Assembly (NCBI GenBank): GCA_015680685.1
Contig: MNCI01009462.1
Location: 2,724 to 66,723 of the forward strand
Length of the DNA stretch: 64,000 nucleotides
From: Gnetum montanum
Lineage: Eukaryota > Streptophyta > Gnetopsida > Gnetales > Gnetaceae
Direction of reading: 5' to 3'
Within the stretch, counting starts at the first letter, position 1. Each line of letters starts with the position of its first letter. A program made the translations under genes and the position numbers. The notes under the pieces were generated by a model, which had not been told where the DNA came from, ran no database searches, and saw only the letters and a program-made list of their open reading frames with translations. Positions 22,634 to 34,732 of this stretch are shown one piece after another.

Positions 22634-23532
22634 AAAAAATNTAAACCTTGCAAGCTCCTAACAAGCTCAAAATGTGGTTTTAAGGATCCCACAACCTCTA
22701 CAAATCAAGCTCCGCTTCGAAGTGTTTTTACGCTGCACAAACACTCAATCCTATACGATCCTACTAAGCTCAATGACAATGCCTTCTCACAAGAAGCACA
22801 TCAACCCAATAAGGGTAACAAGAAAGAAAAAACTCAAAAGAAAATAATGCAATCTAAAATTACATGTCCTTGTACTTTGAAGCATAGTTATACAATCAAT
22901 CAAACAAATGATTTTACAAATGAAGTACATAAGTATAATGTACAATGATTGCTTTAATGGTGATAGTTCATGCACAACACTTGCACAATACCCAAGAAAA
23001 TGAAGTCTTTTATGGCCTTTAAGTTTCCAAAATCATCTTGGAATTTGTGCAACAACTATCTAATGGCTAGCATAGACATCTCCTTTGAGACTAGGACATC
23101 TCTCTCAAAATGACTTTACTTTTGGGGAGATGTCTCTTCTACAAATGGGATGTCTCGGTGGAGACATCTCTATGAAGGTGTCTTCTCTAGAAAGGAGATC
23201 TCTCTTGTTTTTGGAAGACGTCTTCTCTGCATGTACTCCACTTTGGCCAAGATGTCTTCTGCTTCAGGGAGACATCTTTTCAACTTTTGAACCTTGGTTC
23301 CTTAGGCTTCCACTTGCTAATTTAGCTTCTTTCCAATCCTTGGAGCATCTTCATCTAGCTTGTAGCCCTTGTACTTATCCATGCTTCCTTGAGTCCTTAT
23401 AGTCTCCACTTTCACATCTCTTTGTAGATGTCATTTCTTGAGCTCTCATTCATGCCTTTCAAAATCATCACATTCCACAACATTCTATTTTCTCCAATTT
23501 CCTTAAGGTTTTGACATACCAAAAGGTCAACA
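22280..23532 (-). repeat. 3' LTR of the nested minus copia-type element
   Basis: TG of the LTR is at 23532 on minus (TGTTGACCTTTTGGTATGTC). The run of about 38 T with a single N (22590-22641) is a likely sequencing or assembly weak spot; Phe-rich and Lys-rich ORFs there are its translations. Confidence 0.75.
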
Positions 23533-24779
23533 ATATTCCTTTTTTTGGTGATGTTCAAAACTTAAGAAAATGAATTAGTAGTCTCTAAAATTCATTAAGT
23601 CACATATTTTCAATATTGCTAATAACACTTGTCATCCATACATACAATCACCATATTCATAATCACTATAATCATAAATGATGTTGACATCATTACATCA
23701 CATCATAATCATCAACAATAATACCAACCTCTCCCCCTTTTTGGACATCATCAAAAAGGATTGAAGCAGTGCTATACAATAGATTAAGCAAATGCCACAA
23801 GAAAAATTGGACATTTATTTTCAAACTTTCATAAAGAATACATGAGGGCTTAATTATGCTAAGAATATAATCAATTAAAAATTACACATAACTTATCATT
23901 AATAGCATAGGACTGACGATGACAAACAAAGTAATAGCTACTACTTTTCTATCCACAAAGTTAGAATTAATGAGCCACAACTAAACATAACTAGGACAGT
24001 CTTTACAATTAAAGGTCAAGAGAAATGAAAAACCAAGAAGCTGAAGTCTAAATATTGAGCATTTAGAATCATGCAACCTTTCATTTGAACCAATTATCCC
24101 ATTAGTGACCAATAAACCAATATCTCATGATTCTATATTTGCCAAATATTCTACACTTATAAAGCTCAAACAACAGAACAAGACATAGCATTTCCATGGC
24201 AAGAGAGATAATACATGCTCATCTACCTTTCAAGAATTAGATCAAATACACACAAGAAAGATGAAAGAAACATAACTTATCATGCTAAATTTAACCAAAT
24301 AGATTCTTAATAAGATGTCCATATAGGGATTTGAATATAGTCATGTCAAAATTTAAATACTAGCAATAAGAAATATATCACAAGGTAAAATATTCAAAAG
24401 TTTCTTGACCAAGATTTAACTCATACTTTTACCTTGGATAATTTACCACACTCTTAAATGAATACTTACTCATTTGTAGCTATGACTGTTGGAATGTAAA
24501 ATTTCTCTGCTTGAGTGTCTTTTGGTAAAAGTCTTAGAAGACTCCCCCTACACTAGTGGCCTGTAAGATGATAATTAGTGATGAGGTACAAGCTCCCCTG
24601 CACACGTGTAGATATCCTTTTCATTTTAATGCTCCCTTTCAACCTTTTTGGATCATCTTATTCTTTTCAAAAAGGTAATCTTCATGGTTCTTTTATCATC
24701 AAGGTACTATCCCTACAATGCAACATTAAGATCAAGTGTGGAGACTAAATTCTTATATCATCAAGGTTGTCCTCTCTTT

Positions 24780-25688
24780 TCATTGCAACCTGCCATTGCT
24801 AGGACAATCAAAGGATGCATGGCCTCTTCCTCCACATACCCAACATTCTATTGAAAAAGCATCAAAATTTGAATTTAAAAAATTCTTACCTTTATCATTA
24901 CCTTTGAAGTTATATTATTGGGGCCTGATTAATTAAAGCTTTTTCCTTTTCTTGTGAGTAGCCTTTGTATTCTCCTTGATAGAAGAGATACTTCCTCTTC
25001 ACTGCTCACATCTTCATCAATAGGTTCCTTTTCCTTTGAGGTTGATTTTAGGGCAACTAGCTTTTCTTTAATGGCCCTTCCACTTATGAGGTTCATTTCA
25101 TAAGCAATAAGAGCACTTTAAATCCCTTCAAATTTTAGAATTGAGAAATCTCTTATTTCCTCCATGGTTGTGAACTTCAGTCTGAATTCCGGTTGGAGAG
25201 TCCTAATAATTTTTATTATGAAATCACTTTTAGGCAAATCTTTACCAATACCTCTAATGGCCACAACTAGATCATTTTCCCTGGAAAAATAATCCTTTAT
25301 TTTCTCTCCTTCTCTCATGTTAAGCTTATCATACTCACTTTGCAAAGCTAAAAGTTTAAATTGCTTAACTATTAAAGTTCCCTCATAAGTAGCCTCTAAT
25401 GTTTTCCAAATTTCTTTGCTTATTTTACATTCAACTACTCTATTAAATATAGATTTATTCAATGCACAATAGAAAAAAATTCTTTACTTTATCTCTTTCT
25501 TCTTGCATCCACTTGCTCTACAACTTGATGGCATTTGTTGTGTTGTTAATAGGTGGTGTGTAGCCTTCAAGGATGAACTCCCATACTTCAAACTTCATAG
25601 ATTCAAAGAAGCCTTGCATCCTTGCCTTCCAATAGGTGAAGTCAAACCCATTGAACATAGATGGCTTTGTGTAAGATGTTCCCTTCAT
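24780..25688 (-). pseudogene. gag: copia-type gag of the nested element, decayed
   Basis: ATG 25688 (MKGTSYTKP). The open part 25462-25118 shows KEIWKTLEATYEG, MREGEKIKDYFSREN and LPKSDFIIKII, the UBN2-type copia gag fold. The CCHC knuckle CWVCGGRGHASFDC lies at about 24848-24800. Several stops and frame changes lie between. It aligns along its length with the plus-strand gag at 18317-19431. Gag would form the particle shell; no enzyme is encoded. Confidence 0.85.
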
Positions 25689-25727
25689 AGTTCACTTTTG
25701 AAGTTGATGTTGAAAGAAAGAGTACCA

Positions 25728-25740
25728 GGCACTGATACCA
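25728..25740 (-). other. Primer-binding site of the nested copia-type element
   Basis: TGGTATCAGTGCC on minus, 2 nt after the LTR end (CATCA|AG), matching the initiator tRNA-Met PBS used by most plant copia elements. Confidence 0.8.
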
Positions 25741-25742
25741 CT

Positions 25743-26959
25743 TGATGATTGAGAATTCAGAAGGGGAGGGATGAATAAGTTTCCCAAAATAAGATTAAAT
25801 AGCCATAAAAATCACATCCAAGATTTATGTGGTTCCCCAACTTGGGTACTCCACACTTAGAGGGTAGATTCCTTGCACACCTCTAGACTTTATTTCTCAA
25901 AAATTGATTTGAAGAGCACCATAACCTTTACAAAGCTTGAACTCCGCTAAGGAGAGTTTTGTCGTTGCAACAACTCTCAACCCCGCAAGGCTCCAACAAT
26001 CTCAAGAGTGGTTTGAAGGGCACCACATCCTATATAAGCTCTGAGCTTTACTTTGGAGTGTTTTGTCGCGGCAACACAACTTAACCCTGCAAGGTCCCAA
26101 CAAGCTTAGAATGTGGTTTCAAGGATCCCACAAGCTTTACAAATTAAGCTCCACTCCAAAGTGTTTTCATGCTACACAAACAGTCAATCCCACAAGATCT
26201 CAACAAGCTCAATGACAATGCCTTCTTGCAAGAAGTACATCAATCCTAGCAAAGCAACAAGAGAGAAAAAAAATCACAAGAAAGTAATGTAATCTAAAAT
26301 TACAAGTCCTTATACTTTTAAGCAAAATTCTACAATCAATCAAAAAAATTATTTTACAAATGAAGTATATACATACAATATACAATGATTTCTTTAATGG
26401 TGATAGTTCATGCACAACATTTGCACAATACCCAGGAGAATGAAGTCTTCTTATAGGTTTGAAGTTTCTAAAATCACCATGAAATTCATGCAACCACTAT
26501 CTAATGGCTAGCATATATGTCTTCTTCAAGATTGGGATGTCTCTCTAAAAATGACTTTAATTCTGGGAAGATGTCTCCTTTGAAAATGGAACACCTTTGT
26601 GGAAACATCTTCTCTAGAAAGGAGACATCTCCTATTTTTGGGATACATCTTCTCTACATGTACTCCACTTCAACCAAGACATCTTCTACTTCTGGGAGAT
26701 GTATTCTTAAATTTTGGACTTTGGTTTCTTAGGCTTCCACTTGTTGATTCAGCGTTTTTCAATTCCTTACAGCATCTTCATCTAGCTTGTAGCCCTCATA
26801 CTTATCCATGCTCCCTTGAGTCCTTATAGTATCCACTTTAACATCTCTTTGTAGATGTCATTTCTTGAGCTTCCATTCATGCCCTGCAAACTCATCACAT
26901 TCCACAACATTCTATTTTCTTGATTTTTCTTAAGGTTTTGACATACCAAAAGGTCAACA
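25743..26959 (-). repeat. 5' LTR of the nested minus copia-type element (1217 bp)
   Basis: Bounded by TGTTGACC (26959 on minus) and AATCATCA (25743). Aligned with the LTR at 22280-23532 it shows many substitutions (cctcatacttatccatg versus cccttgtacttatccatg, for example), so the insertion is not recent. Confidence 0.8.
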
Positions 26960-27697
26960 AACCTCTCTCTAGAATTCAGGCAGATCTTAGGTAGACGTCT
27001 TAAGTTCAAAGGAGATATCTACACTAGCCACTGGGTAGCTATTGCATGAATTTTGAGGCATTTTTGGAAACTTTGAAGCTATAAGAAGATATCAAATTCT
27101 TGAGAATTATGTAAGTGTTGTTAACATCTAAGCAATCATTGTCATATTTATCCTCTTATACTCTTGTCCTTCATTGTCATATCATTTGCTTGGTTGTATG
27201 TTGATTGTATGTTAAATTGATCTTCAATGACAAGGACTTATCATTGTACTTACATTCTATCCTTATATCACTTATTTTTCTCATTGCCCTACAAGGTTGA
27301 TGTACCTCTTGTGAGAAAGCATCCATATTGAGCTTGTTGAGATCTTGTGGGATTAAGTGGTTTTGTAGGGCCAAAATGCTTCTAAGAAAAGCTCAATTTT
27401 GTGATGGTTGTGGAATTCCCTAAACCACATTTTGATCTTGTTGGGACTTTGCGGGATTAAGAGATTTCACAGTGATGTAACTCTCCGTAGTGAAGCTTAA
27501 ATCTTGTAAAAGTTGTGGTGTCATCTAAATCACATTTTGGAAGAAATAAAGTCCAAAGGTATGCACAAAATCTACCCTTCGAGTTTGAACTATCCAAGTT
27601 GGGGAACCACATAATTTTTTTTTATGTGTTTTTTATGACAAGTTTGACTTCAAGTTAAGGAACTTATTTAATCCCCCTTCTAAGTTCTCGATCCTCA
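26960..27697 (+). repeat. Second part of the split 3' LTR of the plus copia-type element
   Basis: Continues the plus LTR after the insertion: ctagccactgggtagctattgc, ttggggaaccacataa and the end cttctaagttctcgatcctca all have counterparts in the 25743-26959 LTR read on minus. Confidence 0.75.
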
Positions 27698-27749
27698 GCT
27701 GTCATTATCATCATCACCTACTCTACCACCTCCACCTTCATTGAAAAAT

Positions 27750-28035
27750 GTACTAGGGATTTTGGAAATCTACAGTGTCCGTGGACATCAAGAAAGGCTA
27801 CCTCTCCTGGCATGCTATAGATATTGCCAATGTCGGGAAAAGCTACCTTCCCTAGTATCTCATGGACATTACCAACATCAAGAAACATTGCCTTCCCTAA
27901 CACATCACGAATACCATCCATGCTGAGAAAAGTTGCCTTTTTAATACACTGTGGATACCGTCAATGCTAAGAAAAGCTGCCCTCCCTAACATGCCATGGA
28001 CATTGTCAGCATCGAGAAAAGTTACTTCCTTCAGT
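27750..28035 (+). repeat. 45-bp minisatellite, about six copies
   Basis: The core (g)aagaaa(g)cta/ttgcc(t)tccct recurs at 27791, 27836, 27881, 27926, 27970 and 28015, that is, every 44-45 bp, with 'catggacattaccaacatc' between. Open frames here translate the repeat. 28036-28550 holds nothing I recognise. Confidence 0.7.
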
Positions 28036-28599
28036 AGTTTTGGTATGGTACCTTAAGACCTTCAGAGTCTCAGAGTCTCTATTTCTAACATAACTTGGAC
28101 ATATGATGTCCATTTCTAACATATGAACAATTATTCCTAATATTTATCAGCCTTTTGAACTCAATGGTAAGGTCAGATTTATCATTCGGGTACCCGATAA
28201 TTCAATGGTATTCTTAACTATGCCTTGAGAAACCATAACTTAGACTAACTAATCATGCCTAACAATTAATTTTTGGGACTAAAAAATTTCACCTTTTGGT
28301 CCTTAAGATTAAGTGTGTAACCTCTATAGCTAGTCTTAGATTACTAACCCCTATTGTGTCATTAGTTACACTAGCGAGTTAGTGTTCTAAGGGGGGTCAA
28401 AAGAAAGGTCACTAAGGATTCTAGCTAATGTAACTAGATGTTATCAATCCAAAATTAGTTAATGAATCAATTGGTAAAATAGAATGGTCAAGAAGATGTA
28501 TATTAATTTGTCTTGTAACCTAATCATACTACAAAACATGGAGAGTCATAATCGTGTTCCAACAAGATGTATGGTAGCCATAAAGAATAATGGTCCAAG

Positions 28600-29612
28600 A
28601 GAGAATCCAAGAATGAGAATCAAAGTAGCAACATATAATGTGCTAACAAGATCTCTAGCCAGTGAGAGACAACATTTGCTATGTTTACCATGGGCCTTAG
28701 ACTTGCATGAATATCGATATCCATGCATCTTAGCAGAGTTACAAGAAGTCTTGCCATGGGAATTTCTATACCAATTCCAACAAGACTTGGAAAAGATGCG
28801 ATACAATGGTATTTATAAGTGAAAAGGTTCTTGTGGAAGTTCTTCTTTCAAGCCATACAAATTAGCCTATTACAAAAATCATAATATGAATGGTTGTGCG
28901 ATCTTTTATAATGAAGCCAAGTTTGAATTAGTACAAAGATTTGAATGGATATTAGAAGATATGATTTTTGAAATTCCAAAACTTCAAATGATAGAAAAGA
29001 TAGAATGATCAAGGTATTGGAGAAGTCACATAGTTTTGGCATTGATACTAAAAACTATTAGAAAGATATGTATGCATGGTTAACACACATTTAATTGCCA
29101 AATCAACATGTCTAGATGTTAGACTATGTTAAGCTGCATACTTGATTAAGCAAATAGAGGAAAGTTTGAATTCTTAAAATATGGATGTGTAAAGGAATCC
29201 TTGAAAGATGAACCAGATTTAAAGAAGACATTCCCAACAATTTAACATGAAATTCCACTGGCCAGTGCATATTCTACTTACTTTGAATAAACAATAGATA
29301 AATTAGATCTTAGAATTCATAAATAGATGATGTTAATGGATAGTACTCATCAAGAACCACAATTCAGCAATTACTCTACCACAATTAATGAAGATGGGTC
29401 AACAATATTCTTCATTGAGACTATAGATTATATTTGATATGATATTCAATTCTTCCAAGTTACCAAGTTACTAGAGTTAATTTCAAAAGATGAAATTAAA
29501 AAGAATCAAGATCAGTCCTTGCCATCTCAAACAAGACCATCTAATCATATACCACTTATGAAAAAATTTCAACTATTTCCATTAATTCCTAAGGTTGATC
29601 AAGATTAGGAAG
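28600..29612 (+). pseudogene. Intronless decayed copy of a CCR4-like deadenylase (EEP nuclease fold)
   Basis: Across several frames the order of CCR4/Nocturnin-type endonuclease-exonuclease-phosphatase landmarks is kept: KVATYNVLTRSLAS (28620-28660), CLPWAL and LQEVLPWEFLYQF (28736-28775), DGCAIF-like NGCAIFYNEAKFEL (28880-28930), YVCMVNTHL (29070-29093), LDVRL...AAYLIKQIE (29110-29160), EIPLASAYS (29250-29275), FSNYST (29364), ETIDYI (29423) and PSNHIPLM (29539-29562). The family's SDH has become SNH, and there are many stops and frame changes. Functional relatives trim poly(A) tails in the CCR4-NOT complex. No intron is seen, which suggests a retrocopy. Its 3' end is about 430 bp before a polypurine tract and LTR. 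Confidence 0.8.
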
Positions 29613-30027
29613 TATCTTAACCTTACTTTTACTTATGATTTTCATAATTTTCTATATTATTTAATTTATATTTTAATTAAATAAGTAAAATATCTAGGGT
29701 AATGCAAGTTGGAAATAAGGATTTGCCTTACCTTCACTTAGATAACTAGATATGAGTTGCACTTTGTGTGACCCTAGTTAGGATTAGTAATTGGTGGTTG
29801 GTAGACCTTTAATTCACCTCTTGTCATTATCTTAAAAAATGAGGTAAGTATTAAGAAATTAATATTTAAATTTTTATATATTCTTCTCACATATGTCTTG
29901 TTTGCATAAACAAGAGATAACTTCAAGTTCAAAGGAGAAATTAAATTATTAGAGCATAGGATCATAAAAAGAGCATTTAAGCTAGAAAAAGATACTAAAC
30001 ATGGACTCATTCAAGGATGAATGAAAC

Positions 30028-30614
30028 CTAAAGGGGGTAGATTGTAATGTCCCCATTCCCAAATGTTGCAGCTGCATAACAAAGATGGTGCCTCTCCATA
30101 ATAATTATTATCATTATCATAACAAGACTTGAAACGAGGATTGTAACTAAGATCTGAAAGGGCATGTTGTAATAACGAATGTGTCTCTTGAGGTAATATT
30201 TGGAGGTTTGACCTAAAGTATTTATACCTGGGCATTAGAGATTGTATCATCATGGAGTTGTGGAGCTACTAAAGGTGAGTAATGAGTGTCAAGTAAAGTG
30301 GGATAGCAAGAGGACTGGCCATTCCTTCTAGCCGAGTATAGGCCTAACCATGGTGGCAGTGATGGATTGCCTCTCAGGGAAAGATTCCAAAGGAAGAAAA
30401 CCCCAAGGAACAACCAAAGCATGATCCAGATATACTATTCCACATCAATAAAGCACTCTTTCCTCTTTCCTACTAGATTTTTCCTATTATTCTCTTTACA
30501 CTTGATGCCGAATGTTATACATATATGACATTTGCTAAGTTATCTTCTTATGCCTAATGTCTAATATAATGTATATTTGATGTTTTCCATGACATTCGGG
30601 AGTGGGATGTCACA
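30028..30614 (+). repeat. Polypurine tract and 3' LTR (about 570 bp) of an unidentified LTR element
   Basis: AAAGGGGGTAGAT (30030-30042) precedes TGTAATGTCCCCATTCCC at 30043. The stretch ends GGGATGTCACA at 30614, an imperfect inverted match to its start. This is the usual layout of an internal 3' end plus LTR. The 5' partner was not found, so the extent of the element, and whether it contains the CCR4-like copy, is open. Confidence 0.6.
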
Positions 30615-33428
30615 CAAACAATGTAACTCTTATAATAATAAAATTTAACAAATCTCCCATGCTAGTTTTGGGTGAAATAATCATTTTATTTTAAATCACA
30701 TAAATTTGGAATCCTAAGAATAGCATTGCCAATCATAGAACTTTAGATGTTAATGGCAACATGGAGAATCAAATTTAGAAGTGAAATAAAAAAATTCATC
30801 ACTCTTAGCTTATTTACAACACACCAAAGATTATAGTAGTAGATCTTGGCATTTACTGAAGAAAGCATAAAAAACATCAAGGAGTTCAATGCACTTACCC
30901 ACATCTTGATGTCATCAAGGATGAAATCTATGGATTGCAAAGCAAGAATCACACATGAAATAATTGAGTTGAGCTTGGATTAGCTATTGTTGGAGCTGCT
31001 ATTAGTTGGTGATAATAATAAATGTTGCAATGTCACTATTTCATGTTTATTATATATATATATATATATTGAAATTGTGAGTTGCAATGGCTCACAATGC
31101 ACTACAAGTAACTATAATTGTAGTTTCTTGCATTAAAAACTTGATTTATTTTATTTTCTATTTCAACTAAACTATGACTAATTGCATGTCATAGTTGCTT
31201 GCACTATGAAATTTTATTGAAATTTTTGCTAGAATTAAAATTATGACTATATGTGATTCATAGTCTCTTACATTGATAAACTTGGCCTCTAGTTGATAAT
31301 TGACTATGAGGCCATATAGGTTAGAGTGTCTTATAGTTTCAAACTGCAAAGGCATTACAATTTGTACTGTCTCAATAGCTAGGGCATAGTAAAAATCCTA
31401 GGGTTGATTGCAATTGACTATGAGTTGTGGAAACTTGAAGTTGGTTGTCCAATATGAAAAACCTATAAAAACAATAAAAAAAGATAAAAAAGAAACTTAA
31501 ACATACCTTTAAACTTGATAATGTTTGATCAAAAATACCTTTAAAGATCTTTGGGTCAAATCTAATAAATATAATTATAAATAAAATATATTGTTCTTTA
31601 TGCCTAATTAAGTGACTTATCTTCCATGTTCATAGAGTGCTATACATCACACTAAAAATTGGACTTACCTACCAAAGTAGTAGTTGTTGATCTCATGGTT
31701 AGAAAGTGTAACAAAAAATCTTATCTTAAAGTTCTTCAAAGTACAAAACAAGGAACACCAACCATCTAGAAATAAGAACTAAAGCAAATCTTATGTATTA
31801 TGACTAAAAAGCCAACAAGTTGAGCCCTAGTAGGTATGTTGTAGAAAAGAACAAGATTCACGTATTTTTATTTTATTTATTTATTTATTTATTATTATTT
31901 TGGCATACTTGTATATGCACATTTAAATGAAAACATCTTACTATACTAATCCATCAAAAGTTTGATCACTTGCAATAGTAACTCAAGGTGCTTGACACAT
32001 AAGTATGCCTTCATACCACTAAGAACAGAAAAAATATGTGTAGTAACAACGTATACCATGTATCCAAGGTAAAAGAGAAGAAGAAGAAAAATGATACCGT
32101 ATTGCTTGATACATAGGCCTAAAGAAGAATGTATTAAGCTTAGCTCAAAAGTGAACACTACTATAATGATCCAAATTGTACTTACTTGAAATTCTCATAG
32201 CCTTCAACTAGGGCTAGAAAAAAAGATAAATTTATCCATGGCTCATCCACATTTAATATTGATGTTAACATTTGGATCAAGTTTTTCCATGTGATTTCAA
32301 CCATACCAAGGCACCTAGTTGATTACAACATGATAATGACAATGATGATAATGCATGGATGTTAATACTAAAGGTCAATGATGTTCTTGAGAAATTAATA
32401 TTCCTAAGTTTGCAGGAATACCTTCATTAATTAAGTGTTAAGAATTTAACTCACAACTACACATAGTTTTAGATTTGATATAATCTTCACTAAGTCAATG
32501 ATAATGTCATAGTGAGGTACAAATCTCTAATCGAATGTAGACTTAGCCTAATGCATGTGAATTAGGAATGATAGAGGGATGATAAAAAAAAATTGGGGAG
32601 ATAATGCAAGCATTTTACTAAGTGTCAATTGTTGAAAAAATAATTAAGTATAAAATGCTAAAAATTTAACTAAGTATAGAATACACTATATGGAATAAAC
32701 TATCATAAAATATTAGAATATGAGAGATGTGATATGGGAGGAGAGGTTTAGGATACCATTCCAAGAAGTGAAAGTGCTTGATTACTAAAAACAAAGTATT
32801 TTACCTCCTAAGAGTTGAAGTAAAAACGTAAGTAGCAAAGAAAATAATCCTAAAAACATGATTCATGAGCAAAATATGGATTTAGAGAGTGTAATTCAAC
32901 CTTTGGATGAATAGGATATGGATTTGGAAGTTGTAGGAGCAATGAAAAGTTAATTCTAGGCCAAAATAAGGTTTCTTTAGCCCAATGTCTAGTTACTAAC
33001 GCTAGAGCTAAAAAAATGCTAAGTTTGGACTGTTGACATGGATGTTGCTCAATTGATGTGAATGCCATGTCAATGTTGGTATTAAAGGTTGAAGGAGCTA
33101 TGATGATTGTGGAACATGTAGGTAACACTCAAAGATTTAACACATGTACTCTTGTTGTCTCAAAATCTCAAAAATTGTTTAAGATCTTAAGAAACCTACC
33201 CTAAAATATGGGTTTTGTTGCCATATTTATAGGGTTATGGTAACCAAATTTGAGTTAAGACTCAGTGAAGTTCACTAGAAGCTAGCATGAACTTCATTTT
33301 TGACAAGTTTGACCTTTGGAGTCAAGTTTTATGAGGTCTATTGAAGGCAATGCTAATGTTGACATCAATGTTAGCATCACTAACACTTAGAAAAATTTTG
33401 TTAACTTTGACTAAGGACTAGTAGAAGC
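30615..33428. other. Gene-free AT-rich interval
   Basis: No conserved protein motif on either strand. Contains a (TA)n run near 31055 and (TTTA)n at about 31865-31895. Short ORFs are AT-rich and without recognisable domains. Confidence 0.5.
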
Positions 33429-34440
33429 CTTCTAGGATCCCGTTTGATGCCCATCAATAAATCTCTTATAATATCCCATATGGCCAAGAAATGATCTGAC
33501 ATCTTTGACTGTTTGTGACCTTTGAGTGATGTTTTGAATGACTTTGATCTTTTCTGGATCTACCTCTATTCCGTGATGAGATACTTTATGTCCCATAACT
33601 ATGCCATTTTGAACTATTAAGTGGCTTTTCTGCTAATTGAGCTTCATATTAGTCTTAATACATCTTTTCAAAACTTGCCATAAACGGTCCAAGGCTTATT
33701 TGATGTCTAGCTCTTATACAGAAAAATCATCCATAAATACTTCAACTCCATTGTTAATCTACTTTTGGAAGATACTTAGTACAAGTCATTAGAAAGTAGT
33801 AGGAGCATTACACAAGCCAAAGGGCATTTGCCTATATGTAAACATTCCTCATGGACTAGTGAACATCATTTTCTATTAATCTTCTAGAGCAATACAGATT
33901 TGGTTATATCCACTTTACCAATCCAGGAAGCTATAGTATTGGTGTCCAAGACTTGGTCAACAAATGGTAAAGGAAAATGATCCTTAAATGTCATCTTGTT
34001 CAATAGTCAAAAATTGATATAGAACCTTCACTTGCCACCTTTCTTTGGGATAATGACTAATGGGCTAACCAATTCACTATCTGCAATTGAATAGATTAAT
34101 CCAAATTCAATAGTTTCTCCAACTCTTATTTGATAACTTCTTAAAGTTTGGGGTTCAATCTTCTTTGAGATTAGTAGCGTGGTTTAATAATTGGATCTAT
34201 GTAGATTTGATATTGATAGATGAACAGATCAATGCTAGTGATCTCATCATAGAACCATGAAAACACATTTGGGCATCTGTTTACTACTTCCAATAATTTT
34301 CTCTTTTGTTCTTTAACAAGATTAGAATTTATGATTACCAATTTTTTATTATTTAGGAAAGCATATTCTAGTGCATCTAGTAGGGCCTTGAGTTGTAGAC
34401 GTTCTGGTTTGTACTTCTCTAGTATCTCCAACTGTGCCCA
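33429..34440 (-). pseudogene. Ty3/gypsy reverse transcriptase fragment, decayed
   Basis: 34431-34171 is open: LEILEKYKPE-type linker, CPNVFSWFYDEI (a hallmark before plant gypsy RT) and IKPRY. Below it, in changing frames: VIIPKKGGKWRFYINF, MPFGLCNAPTTF, VEVFMDDFSVY (catalytic MDD) and SFLGHMGYYKRFI. The order and spacing match RT of the Athila/Tat side of Ty3/gypsy. It breaks off at 33429 before RNase H. Confidence 0.8.
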
Positions 34441-34732
34441 TTCAATGTCTTCCTCTTGTAGTAGTTTAGGGTAAGAAGGTTATCTTTGTAATTACTCTAG
34501 CTTATCAGTTTCTTCAACAAAGGCACTTGTAATTTTATCCAAGGATTCCATGCATATGTTAGACTCTGATTCTTCTTCAATGATCAACCATTGTGTGCCT
34601 TCTTGTCTACTAGTTGTTGCATATAGACATTGTTGTACACACGTCTTCTACACATCTACTGCATGTTGTGATGGCATCATGTTTTGTGCTCTAGATTTTC
34701 TACACAAAATTACACTTGTTATCATTGTATGT

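Larger units (their letters stand above)
22280..26959 (-). mobile_element. Nested minus-strand gag-only copia-type element, both LTRs present
   Basis: 5' LTR 25743-26959 (TGTTGACC...TCATCA), PBS 25728-25740, gag 25688 to about 24780, then about 1.2 kb without pol motifs, degenerate polypurine tract near 23540, and 3' LTR 22280-23532. At 4.7 kb it is far shorter than an autonomous copia element. It sits inside the 3' LTR of the plus-strand relative, so it is the younger insertion. The exact left edge and target duplication could not be fixed by eye. Confidence 0.75.
18266..27697 (+). mobile_element. Gag-only Ty1/copia-type element (plus), 5' LTR missing, 3' LTR split by a nested element
   Basis: Internal region 18266-21832: PBS, gag, about 2.4 kb with no pol, then polypurine tract. 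The 3' LTR starts TGTTGACC at 21833, is interrupted at about 22279 and resumes at 26960-27697. The two pieces sum to about 1185 bp, close to the 1217-bp LTR of the nested relative. The upstream neighbour is not the expected copia LTR but the Tat-type LTR, joined directly to the PBS. With no pol it would be non-autonomous. Confidence 0.75.

Noticed and set aside
22453-22948. ORFs with poly-Phe (plus) and poly-Lys (minus)
   Set aside because: They come from a 38-base T run next to a single N inside an LTR.
28546-28806. 86-codon minus-strand ORF
   Set aside because: It is the antisense shadow of the CCR4-like pseudogene, which explains the region better.
32850-33128. 92-codon minus-strand ORF
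   Set aside because: No recognisable motif, no neighbours of the same kind, AT-rich background.
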